Assembly: GCF_007362775.1 (NCBI RefSeq)
Contig: NZ_CP041692.1
Location: forward strand, 3,286,001-3,350,000
Source of the DNA: Microlunatus elymi
GTDB taxonomy: Bacteria; Actinomycetota; Actinomycetes; Propionibacteriales; Propionibacteriaceae
Direction: 5' to 3'
Length of the DNA: 64,000 bases
Shown here one piece after another: positions 35,050 through 43,233 of the stretch. Both the position numbers and the translations under genes were made by a program. The notes below the pieces were generated by a model, which was not told the origin of the DNA, searched no databases, and saw only the letters and a program-made list of their open reading frames with translations. Each line of letters begins with the position of its first letter. Position 1 is the stretch's first letter.

Positions 35050-35739
35050 ATGGAACTCCCGTTGTTCGCGCCCGGATCGACCATGATCGCCGAGGACCGC
35101 TGGCACGACGAGCTCTGGGCGGCCGTGCCGCAGCGCGTCGTCGACAGCACCGCCGATCAGCTGGTGACCTATGTGCCGACCGGAGCAGTGGCGACCCGGG
35201 CCAGCAACCGCGACCTGCCGGGGACCGAGACGCTGACCCGCGACCAGCGCAAGATGCTCGCCCTACGGACCGGCGTGGCGCGGGTGGCCGAGGTCCCCGA
35301 GGCGCCCGACAAGCTGTTCTTGTACCGGTCCGACCGTTGGTCCCGGATCAACCTCGGGTGGCGCAGTACGACCGGCGAATTCCTCGGCTGGTATGTCAAC
35401 TTCGAGTTCCCTGCCGAGCGCACGCTCACCGGTATCCGCACGATGGACCTGGTCCTGGATCTGTGGGTCAACCCGGACCGTAGCTGGCAGTGGAAGGATC
35501 GCAGTGACTACCTGCGCGCGGTGGATGATCATCTCCTCGACGCGGCCGTCCGACCCCACCTCGACGACGAGGCCGCACTGGTACTGGATGAGCTGAACAC
35601 CGCATCCGGCCCGTTCGCCGAAGAGTGGACGCGCTTCCGGCCAGGACCCGATTGGGCAGTTCCCGTGCTCACCGACGGCCATGCCTGGGGTGGCAGCCTG
35701 TGGGATCTGCCGGAAGGTCGCCGCGTCATGCGGACCTGA
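35050..35739 (+). CDS. DUF402 family protein
   Basis: A 229-residue protein with the DUF402 (FomD-like) core: GWYVNFEFPAERTLTGIRT, then MDLVLDLWVNPDRSWQWKDR with the acidic metal-binding residues typical of the family. FomD hydrolyses a cytidylylated intermediate in fosfomycin synthesis and related proteins cleave nucleoside di- or triphosphate linkages, so a metal-dependent phosphohydrolase role is possible. It is preceded by a 163-bp gap with no recognisable gene. Confidence 0.78.
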   Translation: MELPLFAPGSTMIAEDRWHDELWAAVPQRVVDSTADQLVTYVPTGAVATRASNRDLPGTETLTRDQRKMLALRTGVARVAEVPEAPDKLFLYRSDRWSRINLGWRSTTGEFLGWYVNFEFPAERTLTGIRTMDLVLDLWVNPDRSWQWKDRSDYLRAVDDHLLDAAVRPHLDDEAALVLDELNTASGPFAEEWTRFRPGPDWAVPVLTDGHAWGGSLWDLPEGRRVMRT

Positions 35740-35746
35740 TCACGAG

Positions 35747-36157
35747 TCAGCGCAAGACGGGCTGCTTGAGCCGCGCTGCGGCATCGTCTGTCAACCATGC
35801 CGATTCGTCCGGCGCCGGCACCCATTCCAGCCCGACCAGGCGCGGGCAATCACACACGAGATCGGGATCCAGGCCGAGCACCGGTTCGCCGACGGCGACG
35901 GCTACCGCGAACAGCGTGGTGGTGCCGCCGGTGTGCCGGATCCGAGTCAGGTAGCGGGTTGAGGTGACCGTCAGACCGACCTCCTCCATCACCTCGCGGG
36001 CGACCGCCTGCTCCGCCGACTCCCCCGGTTCGATCTCGCCGCCGGGTGGCGTCCGGTAGAGCGACCCGTCGTGGCGACCCGAGGCGCCGCGCGCACGCTG
36101 CCGAACCATCAGGAGCCGGCCGTCACGCTGGATCAGCGCCGCGACCCGTTCACGCAT
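35747..36157 (-). CDS. Nudix hydrolase
   Basis: A 136-residue Nudix protein with a complete box (GGEIEPGESAEQAVARE then VMEEVGL, about residues 38-61). Start ATG 36157 overlaps the end of the upstream glycosyltransferase-like gene by eight bases, which indicates translational coupling. The substrate is unknown; the neighbour suggests a nucleotide or nucleotide-sugar clean-up role, which is inference. It converges on the DUF402 gene. Confidence 0.82.
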   Translation of the reverse strand: MRERVAALIQRDGRLLMVRQRARGASGRHDGSLYRTPPGGEIEPGESAEQAVAREVMEEVGLTVTSTRYLTRIRHTGGTTTLFAVAVAVGEPVLGLDPDLVCDCPRLVGLEWVPAPDESAWLTDDAAARLKQPVLR

Positions 36158-37484
36158 CGGGATCCACGCCCCGCCCGTCCTCCGTTGCCCGCACGTCGTC
36201 GTCCGGCGTGGCAACCGCAGACCCGGAGTCGGTTCCCCGGAGGCCAGCCCGCGTCCGCTTGGACGCGCGCGCGGCCCGCCCGATCGCGCGCAGTAGCGGC
36301 TGCGGCAACACCAACCGCAGACGTTGCCTGAGCAGCCGGAGCGGACCGACACCGGCCACCTCACGATCCGCCAGGCCGACCCCGTTCCGTTGCTGGATCA
36401 GTTCGCCGATCTTGGCCACCCAGTCGACGTCGTCCTGATCATGGAAATAGTTGTCCCGCAGCCAGTCCGCCGACGGTCGGTGCAACTCGCCGGAGTCAAG
36501 ATCATCAAGGCTGCCCAGGCAGCCGGACCCGACGAACACCTCGTTGATCATCTCGGCAGAGACGCCGAAGTCGCTCAAGATCAGGATCGGTACGCCGGCG
36601 CCGATCGCCTCCAGCGCCGCGGTGGACGAGACCGTGACGAAGCCATCGGCATCGGCCAACGCGTCGGCCATCGAACCTGCGACGAAGCCGACCCGGTCGG
36701 CGTCGTACCCCTCGTCCTGAACGAGTTCCTGCCAGAGTTCGGGGTACGGGAGTTGCTCGCGATGGGTCTGCTGCTCGCCGGGCAACGCACGAAGTTTGAT
36801 CAGCACGCGCCGATCCGCTGGCAGTGTCGCGAACCTGCGCAGAATCTCCTTACGCGGTTGAAGTTCGGCCGGCACCTTGGCCTGCGCGGCGAAGATGATC
36901 TTGTGCGTGGGATGCGGTTGCGGCCCTTCGGCAAGCTCAGGGCCCTTGGGTTGAGCTTGTTCGCTCGTGCGCTCAAGGAATGGCAATGTGGCCAGGGCGA
37001 AGTCGATCTTGATGCCGAGTTCGTCGGCGAGTTCGGAGAACTCCGAGACCTCGCGCCGGCTGTGCAGGATGAAGAGATCACAGCCGGATCGAAGTTCGAC
37101 GGCGCGGGCGCTGGCCGGGTAGCTGATGCCGGGCAGGCCGGTGACCAGCACCGGGCGCCGTAGGCCGTGCCGCAGCCTTCGCAGCGACGACACCGCCTGC
37201 ACCACCGGACCGGTGGCGGCCAGCAACACCACGTCCGGCGGTTCGCGTCGCAGCCGGTTCGCGATCTGGCCGAGCCCGAGACGGTCGACCGGCCGACCCG
37301 TCGCAGCGCCGACCTGCGCCTCGGACGGGGCGATCGGGTTCTTGATCAACCACTGCTCGGTCTGCCAGTCGGCCGGCAGTGCCGCCAGCGTCGCCGCGCT
37401 CCACTTCAGGTACGAGTCCGAGTCGGCGATCGCCACCACCCGCGGAGTCACCACAGCAACCGCACGTTCATGATCAGAACTCAC
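36150..37484 (-). CDS. DUF6716-type putative glycosyltransferase
   Basis: A 444-residue protein with a two-domain GT-B-like layout: N-terminal VVAIADSDSYLKWSAATLAA, then VLLAATGPVVQAVSS, and a C-terminal part with FVTVSSTAALEAIGAGVPIL resembling the donor-site segment of glycosyltransferases and polysialyl/CDP-glycerol-type transferases. I recognise it as the DUF6716 group, which I recall beside CMP-nonulosonate genes in actinobacteria; here the CMP-sugar synthetase is 6 kb away. Residues GPELAEGP are encoded by a full hairpin-repeat copy at 36922-36945, an in-frame insertion between the two domains. GTG start. Confidence 0.65.
   Translation of the reverse strand: MSSDHERAVAVVTPRVVAIADSDSYLKWSAATLAALPADWQTEQWLIKNPIAPSEAQVGAATGRPVDRLGLGQIANRLRREPPDVVLLAATGPVVQAVSSLRRLRHGLRRPVLVTGLPGISYPASARAVELRSGCDLFILHSRREVSEFSELADELGIKIDFALATLPFLERTSEQAQPKGPELAEGPQPHPTHKIIFAAQAKVPAELQPRKEILRRFATLPADRRVLIKLRALPGEQQTHREQLPYPELWQELVQDEGYDADRVGFVAGSMADALADADGFVTVSSTAALEAIGAGVPILILSDFGVSAEMINEVFVGSGCLGSLDDLDSGELHRPSADWLRDNYFHDQDDVDWVAKIGELIQQRNGVGLADREVAGVGPLRLLRQRLRLVLPQPLLRAIGRAARASKRTRAGLRGTDSGSAVATPDDDVRATEDGRGVDPDA
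36922..36945 (-). repeat. In-frame hairpin-repeat copy in the DUF6716 gene
   Basis: A 24-bp sequence containing CCTTCGGCAAGCTCAGG with perfectly complementary ends (GGCCCT and AGGGCC). It is a variant of the unit in the 39.7 kb array with G for A in the loop, and encodes GPELAEGP. Confidence 0.8.
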
Positions 37485-37489
37485 CGTGA

Positions 37490-38050
37490 TCAGAAGTCAC
37501 CGGCGGCATGCCGCGGCGCGACGAACACCTCGGTCAGCTCCCGGCACTGATCCTCGTCCAGCGAGCCCAGCCCGAACTTCGCGTCGGTGATGATTCTGCT
37601 GGCCCGTTCGGTAATCTCGCGGCCGGCCGGAGTGATCTCGGCGAGTACGGCGCGGCCGTCCTCCGGGTGCCGGGTGCGGGTGATGTAACCCGCCGCTTCG
37701 AGTCGCTTCACCAGCGGCGTCACCGAGGTGGCGTGCACCTGGAGCCGCTCGCCGATCTTGCCCAGCGGTAGGGATCCCCTTCTGGAGAAGGACAACAGGA
37801 CCAGCACCTCGAAGCGGGCGAAGGTCAGCCCGAGCGGACGGAGCCGTTCATCCAGTTCGGTGATCACCAGCTGATGCACCCGCATCAGCGAGGTCACTGC
37901 TTCCATCCGCGCTCGTTCCGGCCAGCGTCGTTCCCAGGACCCGGCCGCCGCAGCGATCGGATCGAACGACAGTCGATGACGTTCTGGTGGGTGCGGAGGC
38001 TGCTGGGTGGGATCGTGATCGGCCGATCGTTCGGGTGCGATGATGATCAA
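37490..38050 (-). CDS. MarR family transcriptional regulator
   Basis: A 186-residue MarR-type winged-helix regulator. Recognition elements are seen in LPLGKIGERLQVHATSVTPLV, followed by the wing RTRHPEDGRAVLAEITPAG. An N-terminal extension containing LSFDPIAAAAGSWERRW resembles a longer MarR subgroup. The best start is TTG at 38050, overlapping the stop codon of the PH-domain gene (TTGA) with AGGAG immediately before it; the tight spacing makes the start uncertain. Ligand unknown. Confidence 0.8.
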   Translation of the reverse strand: MIIIAPERSADHDPTQQPPHPPERHRLSFDPIAAAAGSWERRWPERARMEAVTSLMRVHQLVITELDERLRPLGLTFARFEVLVLLSFSRRGSLPLGKIGERLQVHATSVTPLVKRLEAAGYITRTRHPEDGRAVLAEITPAGREITERASRIITDAKFGLGSLDEDQCRELTEVFVAPRHAAGDF

Positions 38051-39087
38051 CTCCTGCCGGTCTGCGATGAATCGCCATCCTGGTCCGGCGACACCCGCTG
38101 CGGCGATCGCTGCCGCTCCGCGTTCGGCCCGGCGGACTCTGCTGAACCGGAGGATACGGGCTCGGCTGCCGGCCGCTGCGCGGGCTCGACGTCCGGCGAA
38201 CGATCCGACGCCGGCGACAGGTTCGGTGGCGGCGGCTGGTCCCCCGTCGGTCGCTGGTTGCGCGCAGGTGGCAGATTCGGTGTGCTGTTCGCCGTCTCGG
38301 CGGCGCCCGGCCTGCGACGCACGGCCAGCCGAGGCCGAGCACCCACCTCGGACTCCGCGACATGTCGCCGAGCCTGCTGGTGCTCGGCCTGGTCACGTTC
38401 GGTCCAGCTCTCCGGCCGCCAGTCGGTGTCCGATGACCAGCCGTCCGCCAGCCACGCGGCGTCGTCATCGGTCGTCGGGCTACCGTCGGTCGGGTCGTAG
38501 CCGTCGGATTCAGGATCGTCGCCGTCCTGATCGTACGAGCGACCAAGATCGTCGGCGTCGTGCAGCGGCCGCATGCTGGACCGCAGACCCGAGCGCTGAA
38601 TCACCCGCTGGATGGTCAGATCGCGTTGATCGGGATGACCCACGTAGCGGATGTCGCGCAGCCCCTGATCCTGGGCGGCCGACTCGAAGACGAAATGCCC
38701 GTACGAGAAGATCCGGCCGATCAGCGGCTTGTGCACCGAGATGTCGAGGATCCGGGACATCGGCATGGTTGCGGTGTGCTGGGAGAAGATCCCGTTCACC
38801 CGGAACACCCGCATGTTGGTGATCACGAACCGATCCATGTGCGCCGCCAGCACCTTGTAGCCGCCGATCATGATCAACACCAGTCCCGCCGCCAGCGGCA
38901 GCCAGGCGATCTGCACCGGCACCCAGAACGTGATGATCATGATCAACAGGCCGAGGAGCATGATCAACATCGGTCCGACGAAGGCCATCGGATGCCGCCT
39001 GACCTCGTCGATGATGATCTCGCCTTCGTCGGCGATCAGATGGCTGCTGACCCGTGGGTCCACGAACGCGTGCCAGAACGCAGCCAT
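38047..39087 (-). CDS. PH-domain (YdbT-type) membrane protein with disordered tail
   Basis: A 346-residue protein with two membrane helices (residues about 35-80, PMLIMLLGLLIMIITFWVPV) followed by a bacterial PH-like domain (about 85-165, MDRFVITNMRVFRVNGIFSQ, VFESAAQDQGLRDIRYV). The last 170 residues are a Pro/Asp/Arg-rich region predicted to be disordered in the cytoplasm. Function is unknown; such proteins are often involved in envelope processes. The 54-aa membrane protein lies 15 bp upstream and MarR overlaps its stop, so the three form a likely operon. Confidence 0.8.
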   Translation of the reverse strand: MAAFWHAFVDPRVSSHLIADEGEIIIDEVRRHPMAFVGPMLIMLLGLLIMIITFWVPVQIAWLPLAAGLVLIMIGGYKVLAAHMDRFVITNMRVFRVNGIFSQHTATMPMSRILDISVHKPLIGRIFSYGHFVFESAAQDQGLRDIRYVGHPDQRDLTIQRVIQRSGLRSSMRPLHDADDLGRSYDQDGDDPESDGYDPTDGSPTTDDDAAWLADGWSSDTDWRPESWTERDQAEHQQARRHVAESEVGARPRLAVRRRPGAAETANSTPNLPPARNQRPTGDQPPPPNLSPASDRSPDVEPAQRPAAEPVSSGSAESAGPNAERQRSPQRVSPDQDGDSSQTGRS

Positions 39088-39102
39088 CTCACCCTGCTCG
39101 GG

Positions 39103-39267
39103 TCAGGAGGTGAGGGACGTGAAGAAGGTGACCACCGCATCCATGCCGTTGCCGACCGCGCCGAACGCGCCACGAACCGCGTCGGCTGCGTCCGTCGGCC
39201 GGGTGAACAGGTAGAAAAGCGCGAAGATCACTACCAGCGCGACCACCAGGCGCTTGATCCACTTCAC
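39103..39267 (-). CDS. 54-residue membrane protein
   Basis: A short gene starting with GTG, with GAGGAG seven bases upstream. The product begins VKWIKRLVVALVVIFALFYL, a positively charged start and one membrane helix, followed by a short amphipathic stretch (TDAADAVRGAFGAVGNGMDA) and FFTSLTS. It is not a recognised family. Its position 15 bp upstream of the PH-domain gene, the good ribosome-binding site and the clear helix support a real gene, perhaps a partner of that membrane protein. Confidence 0.72.
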   Translation of the reverse strand: MKWIKRLVVALVVIFALFYLFTRPTDAADAVRGAFGAVGNGMDAVVTFFTSLTS

Positions 39268-39487
39268 GACTCACTCCTCGTTGCTCGCGCCCGAACCGGA
39301 CGCCGATACGGCAAAACCGCGACCCTTTCTACCGTGCGCGCCATCAAACCGGACGACGGCACGCCGGGATGCTGGGCCCCCTGAGCAGAAACTGCTCCAA
39401 TCCGCAGGGTTGCCCGCACACGGGTGACGGAATCAAAGTCCGCGACCCTTCGGCGCCGGGTTGCGAAGCTCAGCAGACGGCCCTGCA

Positions 39488-39571
39488 TCGTTTGGTAGCC
39501 AGTGTCGCGATCTGAGACCGCGGCGACCGTGCTGGTCGTCGTTTCGTAACCGGTATCGCGACCTGATAGCC
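39488..39571. repeat. Pair of imperfect 33-bp direct repeats
   Basis: TCGTTTGGTAGCCAGTGTCG begins at 39488 and TCGTTTCGTAACCGGTATCG at 39539, each continuing as CGA(T/C)CTGA. They are spaced 51 bp apart and unrelated to the hairpin array that follows. Confidence 0.6.
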
Positions 39572-39660
39572 GGCTGGCTACGCGCGCCGGCTTGCCGGGG
39601 TCCCTTGGACTCGGCCACGGTCTGTACCTCTTGCTCAGGACCCTGGGGTTGCGTCACCGG

Positions 39661-39966
39661 TCCTTCGACAGGCCCAGGACCCTGGGGTTGCGTCAGCAGT
39701 CCTTCGACAAGCTCAGAACCCGGCTTGCGTCAGCGGTCCTTCGACAAGCTCAGGACCCGGAGGTTGCGTCAGCAGTCCTTCGACAAGCTCAGAACCCGGC
39801 TTGCGTCAGCGGTCCTTCGACAAGCTCAGGACCCGGAGGTTGCGTCAGCAGTCCTTCGACAAGCTCGGACCCGGAGGTTGCGTCAGCAGTCCTTCGACAG
39901 GCCCAGGACCCGGGAATTGAGTCAGCGGTCCTTCGACGAGCGCAGGACCCCGGTTGGGTCAGCGTC
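39661..39966. repeat. Tandem array of about eight hairpin-repeat units (37-39 bp period)
   Basis: TCCTTCGAC starts at 39661, 39700, 39737, 39776, 39813, 39852, 39890 and 39929. Each unit has the core CCTTCGACAAGCTCAGG (variants ACAGGCCCAGG, ACGAGCGCAGG) whose ends GGTCC...GGACC can pair, then a spacer like CGGAGGTTGCGTCAGC. Spacers are near-identical, so this is not a CRISPR array. It resembles REP/BIME-type tandem palindromes. Confidence 0.92.
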
Positions 39967-40025
39967 GGTTGATGAGTTCCGCACCCGGTGGTTGCGGCAC
40001 GCCGTACGGGCCGGCGCGGACCAGG

Positions 40026-40186
40026 AGGTCGGGTGTTCGGGTTCTGTGCGCGAGACGTGGATGGGACTGGCCGTCCGCATGATGCCCTGAGAACCCTGCA
40101 CTCAGCCGCCGGAATCGAAAACACATCCAGCACCCTGGGCATCGTGCGGACTGGTTGTCCGCGCACAGAACGCGAACACCCGACCT
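40026..40186. repeat. 161-bp imperfect large hairpin
   Basis: Outer arms 40026-40052 and 40160-40186 (starting AGGTCGGGTGTTCG) are 27 bp with one mismatch. Inner arms GTCCGCATGATGCCC (40073-40087) and GGGCATCGTGCGGAC (40137-40151) pair with one mismatch. The element lies between the main array and a stray array unit. It could be a MITE-like insertion. Confidence 0.75.
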
Positions 40187-40270
40187 CCCCCGGGGAACCG
40201 GTGCACGTCCCAGGACTCTGCGGCCACGGTCCCGCCCCCGAGGTTGCGTCAAGCGGTCCGCACCCCTTGC

Positions 40271-41269
40271 TCAGGACCCTGAGGGCTGAGTCGTCGGTCG
40301 GGCGCCTTCGCGGAGGGAGGTGAGGACTTGGTCGGCGGCGGTGTAGGCGTCGAGTTTGCCGTCGCGTACGGACAGGGCCAGGTCTTGGAGTTCGTCGCCA
40401 CGGTGGAACCGGACGCGGCGGCGAAGGTACGCCATGGCCAGGGATTCGACCTCGGCCGCGGCGCGGTGCAGCCGGCGCTGCTGCCAGCTGCCGTCACCCT
40501 CGGCGTGGGCGCGATGCTTGTCGATCTCGGCGACGAGCTCATCGATGCCATCGCCGGATGCGGCCACCGTCTTGGTGATCGGCGGCTTCCAGCGGGCCGG
40601 ATCGCGCTCGGCCATCGCGATCATGGTGCGGATCTCCCGGATCAGCGACTGCACACCGTCGCGATCCGCCTTGTTCACCACGAAGACGTCGCCGATCTCC
40701 AGCACCCCGGCCTTGGCCGCCTGGATCCCGTCGCCCATCCCGGGCGCCAGCAACACCAGCGTGCTGTCGGCGTTGGCCGCGATCTCGACCTCGGACTGCC
40801 CGACACCGACCGTCTCCACCAGCACCACGTCGCAGCCGGCGGCGTCGAAGACCCGCAACGCCTGCGGGGTCGCCACCGACAGCCCGCCCAAGTGGCCGCG
40901 CGACGCCATCGAACGGATGAACACCTCGCCGTCCAGCGCGTGCTGCTGCATCCGGACCCGATCGCCCAGCAGCGCGCCACCGGTGAACGGAGACGACGGG
41001 TCGATCGCCAGCACCCCGACCCGCCACTCCCGCGTCCGATAGGCGGCGACCAGCGCGCCGGTGATGGTCGACTTGCCGACGCCGGGGGCGCCGGTGATGC
41101 CGATCACGTGCGCCCGGCCCGTGTACGGGGCCAGTGCCGCCATCAGCGGCCGCAGTGCCGGCGAGTCGTTCTCCACCGCGCTGATCAGCCGGGCCACCGC
41201 ACGCGGGCGTCCGGCCCGAGCGGCCCCGACCAGCTCGTCGATCGCGGCCTGATCGGGTCCGGCGGTCAT
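40271..41269 (-). CDS. meaB: MeaB/ArgK-type GTPase chaperone of acyl-CoA mutase
   Basis: A 332-residue G3E P-loop GTPase that protects and reloads adenosylcobalamin mutases. Walker A is GAPGVGKST (residues 60-68), the switch region is EVFIRSMASRGHLGG, the G3-like strand is VVLVETVGVGQSEVE and the base-recognition motif is VVNKADRDG. The C-terminus ends in SLREGARPTTQPSGS, encoded by a degenerate unit of the neighbouring hairpin repeat that supplies the stop codon, so the natural end seems to have been replaced. It lies 10 bp downstream of the thiolase gene and serves the mutase at 26.7 kb or one elsewhere. Confidence 0.93.
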   Translation of the reverse strand: MTAGPDQAAIDELVGAARAGRPRAVARLISAVENDSPALRPLMAALAPYTGRAHVIGITGAPGVGKSTITGALVAAYRTREWRVGVLAIDPSSPFTGGALLGDRVRMQQHALDGEVFIRSMASRGHLGGLSVATPQALRVFDAAGCDVVLVETVGVGQSEVEIAANADSTLVLLAPGMGDGIQAAKAGVLEIGDVFVVNKADRDGVQSLIREIRTMIAMAERDPARWKPPITKTVAASGDGIDELVAEIDKHRAHAEGDGSWQQRRLHRAAAEVESLAMAYLRRRVRFHRGDELQDLALSVRDGKLDAYTAADQVLTSLREGARPTTQPSGS

Positions 41270-41279
41270 CGGGTGGGGC

Positions 41280-42479
41280 TCATCGGGTCGGACTGCTGAT
41301 GATCAAAGCGTCGCCCTGACCGCCGCCTCCGCACAGCGACGCGACGCCGGTCCCGCCGCCGCGACGTCGCAGCGCGTGCGCCAGGTGCAGCACCAACCGG
41401 GCTCCCGACATCCCGATCGGGTGCCCGACCGCGATCGCGCCGCCGTCCACGTTCACCCTCGCGTCGATCTCGGCCGCACTGAGTCCGAGCGCCCTGGCGC
41501 TGGCAACGCCGACCGCGGCGAACGCCTCGTTGATCTCGATCAGGTCCAGGTCGGCAACACTCAGACCCGCCTTCTTGCAGGCGGCCTCGATCGCGTTCGC
41601 CGGCTGCAACTGCAGCGAGGAGTCCGGTCCGGCCACCATCCCGTGCGCACCGATCTCGGCGAGCACGTCGAGGCCGAGCCGCTCGGCCACCTCGGGGCTG
41701 GTCACCACCACCGCGGCGGCACCGTCGGAGATCGGGCTGGACGACCCGGCGGTGATGGCACCGTCCTTGCCGAACGCCGGCTTCAGTCGGGCCAGCGACT
41801 CCAGGCTGGCATCCGCCCGCACACCCTCATCGGCAAGGATCACCAGCTCGTCATCGCGGCGCTGCGGAACCCGTACCTCGACGACCTCATCGGCCAGTGC
41901 CCCGTTCGCGATCGCCGCGGCCGCGCGCTGATGCGAGCGCACCGCGAACGCGTCCTGGTCCTCGCGGCTGACCGCCACCGAGCCGTCGTTGTGCTGGTCG
42001 GTCAGCGCGCCCATCGCCTGGTCGGTGAAGGCGTCCCACAACCCGTCCAGCGCCATGTGGTCGGCCATCGTGACGTTGCCGTACTTGAAGCCCTGCCGCG
42101 ATTTCGGCAGCAGGTGCGGCGCGTTGGTCATCGACTCCATCCCGCCGGCCACCACGATCTCGCACTCGCCGGCGCGGATCAGCTGGTCGGCCAGCGCGAT
42201 CGCGTTCAGCCCGGACAGGCAGACCTTGTTGATGGTCAGCGACGGCACCGACATGGGTATGCCGGCCTTGACCGCGGCCTGCCGGGACGGCAACTGCCCG
42301 CATCCGGCCTGCAACACCTGGCCCATGATCACGTACTCGACCTGATCGGGACGCACCCCGGAACGGTCCAGGGCCGCCTTGATCGCAATCCCGCCGAGGT
42401 CGGTCGCGGTCAGCGACGCCAGGCCACCCAACAGCTTGCCGATCGGCGTACGAGCACCGCCGACGATCACCGATCCCAT
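41280..42479 (-). CDS. Acetyl-CoA C-acetyltransferase (thiolase)
   Basis: A 399-residue thiolase. The acylated cysteine is Cys87 in [16 protein letters not shown], the catalytic His is in [13 protein letters not shown], and the second Cys is in [12 protein letters not shown]. It condenses or cleaves acetoacetyl-CoA or related 3-ketoacyl-CoAs. ATG 42479 is chosen with AAGGAGGAGG upstream; the frame extends further but without thiolase sequence. The order epimerase (divergent), thiolase, meaB matches an arrangement I recall from Streptomyces. Confidence 0.93.
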   Translation of the reverse strand: MGSVIVGGARTPIGKLLGGLASLTATDLGGIAIKAALDRSGVRPDQVEYVIMGQVLQAGCGQLPSRQAAVKAGIPMSVPSLTINKVCLSGLNAIALADQLIRAGECEIVVAGGMESMTNAPHLLPKSRQGFKYGNVTMADHMALDGLWDAFTDQAMGALTDQHNDGSVAVSREDQDAFAVRSHQRAAAAIANGALADEVVEVRVPQRRDDELVILADEGVRADASLESLARLKPAFGKDGAITAGSSSPISDGAAAVVVTSPEVAERLGLDVLAEIGAHGMVAGPDSSLQLQPANAIEAACKKAGLSVADLDLIEINEAFAAVGVASARALGLSAAEIDARVNVDGGAIAVGHPIGMSGARLVLHLAHALRRRGGGTGVASLCGGGGQGDALIISSPTR

Positions 42480-42593
42480 CGCGTCCGCCTCCTCCTTGAG
42501 CCCGATCGATCGAGCCACCTTGCCCATCCTCATCTGCACCCTATGACCCCGTGCCGACATTCCCCAGGGGCGGTCATGAGGCAGGCTGGGGCC

Positions 42594-43082
42594 ATGGAAA
42601 ACGCCGCCGAGAATCAGCGAGTCCTGGACGACCCCGGTGTGCTCGCGATCGACCACGTCGGGGTTGCCTCGGCGGACCTGAACGACTCGCTGGCGTTCTA
42701 CCGGGAACTGCTCGGGCTGGTGGAGACGCACCGAGAGTCCAACGAGGATCAGCAGGTGGTCGAGGTGATGCTCGCGGCCCCGGGCCACAAATCGTCAGAC
42801 CGGAGCAATGAAACAGAACCCGCCACCCAGCTGCAATTGCTGGCACCGCTGTCGGCCGACTCCACGGTGGCCAAGTTCCTGGATCGTTCCGGCCCCGGCA
42901 TGCATCACCTGGCGCTGCGGGTGAGCGACATCCAGGCGACCAGCGATCGACTGCTCGCCCGCGGCCTGCGGCTGCTCTACCCGCAACCGCGGGCCGGCAC
43001 CGCCGGTTCCATGATCAACTTCATCCATCCAAAGGACGCCGGCGGGGTGCTGGTCGAGCTGGTTCAGCCGGCAAGGTCCTGA
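42594..43082 (+). CDS. mce: Methylmalonyl-CoA epimerase
   Basis: A 162-residue VOC-fold epimerase converting (2S)- to (2R)-methylmalonyl-CoA. Metal ligands fit [24 protein letters not shown] and the C-terminal GGVLVELVQ, and an internal repeat of the VOC module is visible. A Ser/Asn/Glu-rich insert ([14 protein letters not shown]) lies in the middle loop. It is divergent from the thiolase-meaB pair, whose products act in the same propionyl/methylmalonyl pathway. ATG 42594 is used. Confidence 0.92.
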   Translation: MENAAENQRVLDDPGVLAIDHVGVASADLNDSLAFYRELLGLVETHRESNEDQQVVEVMLAAPGHKSSDRSNETEPATQLQLLAPLSADSTVAKFLDRSGPGMHHLALRVSDIQATSDRLLARGLRLLYPQPRAGTAGSMINFIHPKDAGGVLVELVQPARS

Positions 43083-43233
43083 GTCGCCACCAACACCACC
43101 CGATCGGTCGCGTTCCGGCATCCGTACACACCGCGCCGCCAATCAGGAAACCGTCGGCCAGGGCGTTACCGTAGGGGCACTTACGCGAACCACACCGCGC
43201 CGTGAGGCGCCTGCACCGAACAGCTGGGGACAG

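Larger units (their letters stand above)
39268..40270. other. 1-kb gene-free region made largely of repeats
   Basis: No credible gene is present. From left to right it holds the promoter region of the 54-aa gene, two 33-bp imperfect direct repeats (39488 and 39539), a partial unit and then eight tandem hairpin-repeat units (39661-39966), a large hairpin (40026-40186), and another degenerate unit at about 40240-40290 that runs into the meaB stop. Apparent reading frames here simply translate the repeats. Confidence 0.8.

Noticed and set aside
39661-39966. CRISPR array
   Set aside because: The spacers between palindromes are almost identical and only about 16 bp, and no cas gene is present.
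39461-40090. Long open frames with repeated peptide pattern across the hairpin array
   Set aside because: They only translate the tandem repeats in several frames, with no start signal, no conserved domain and atypical composition.
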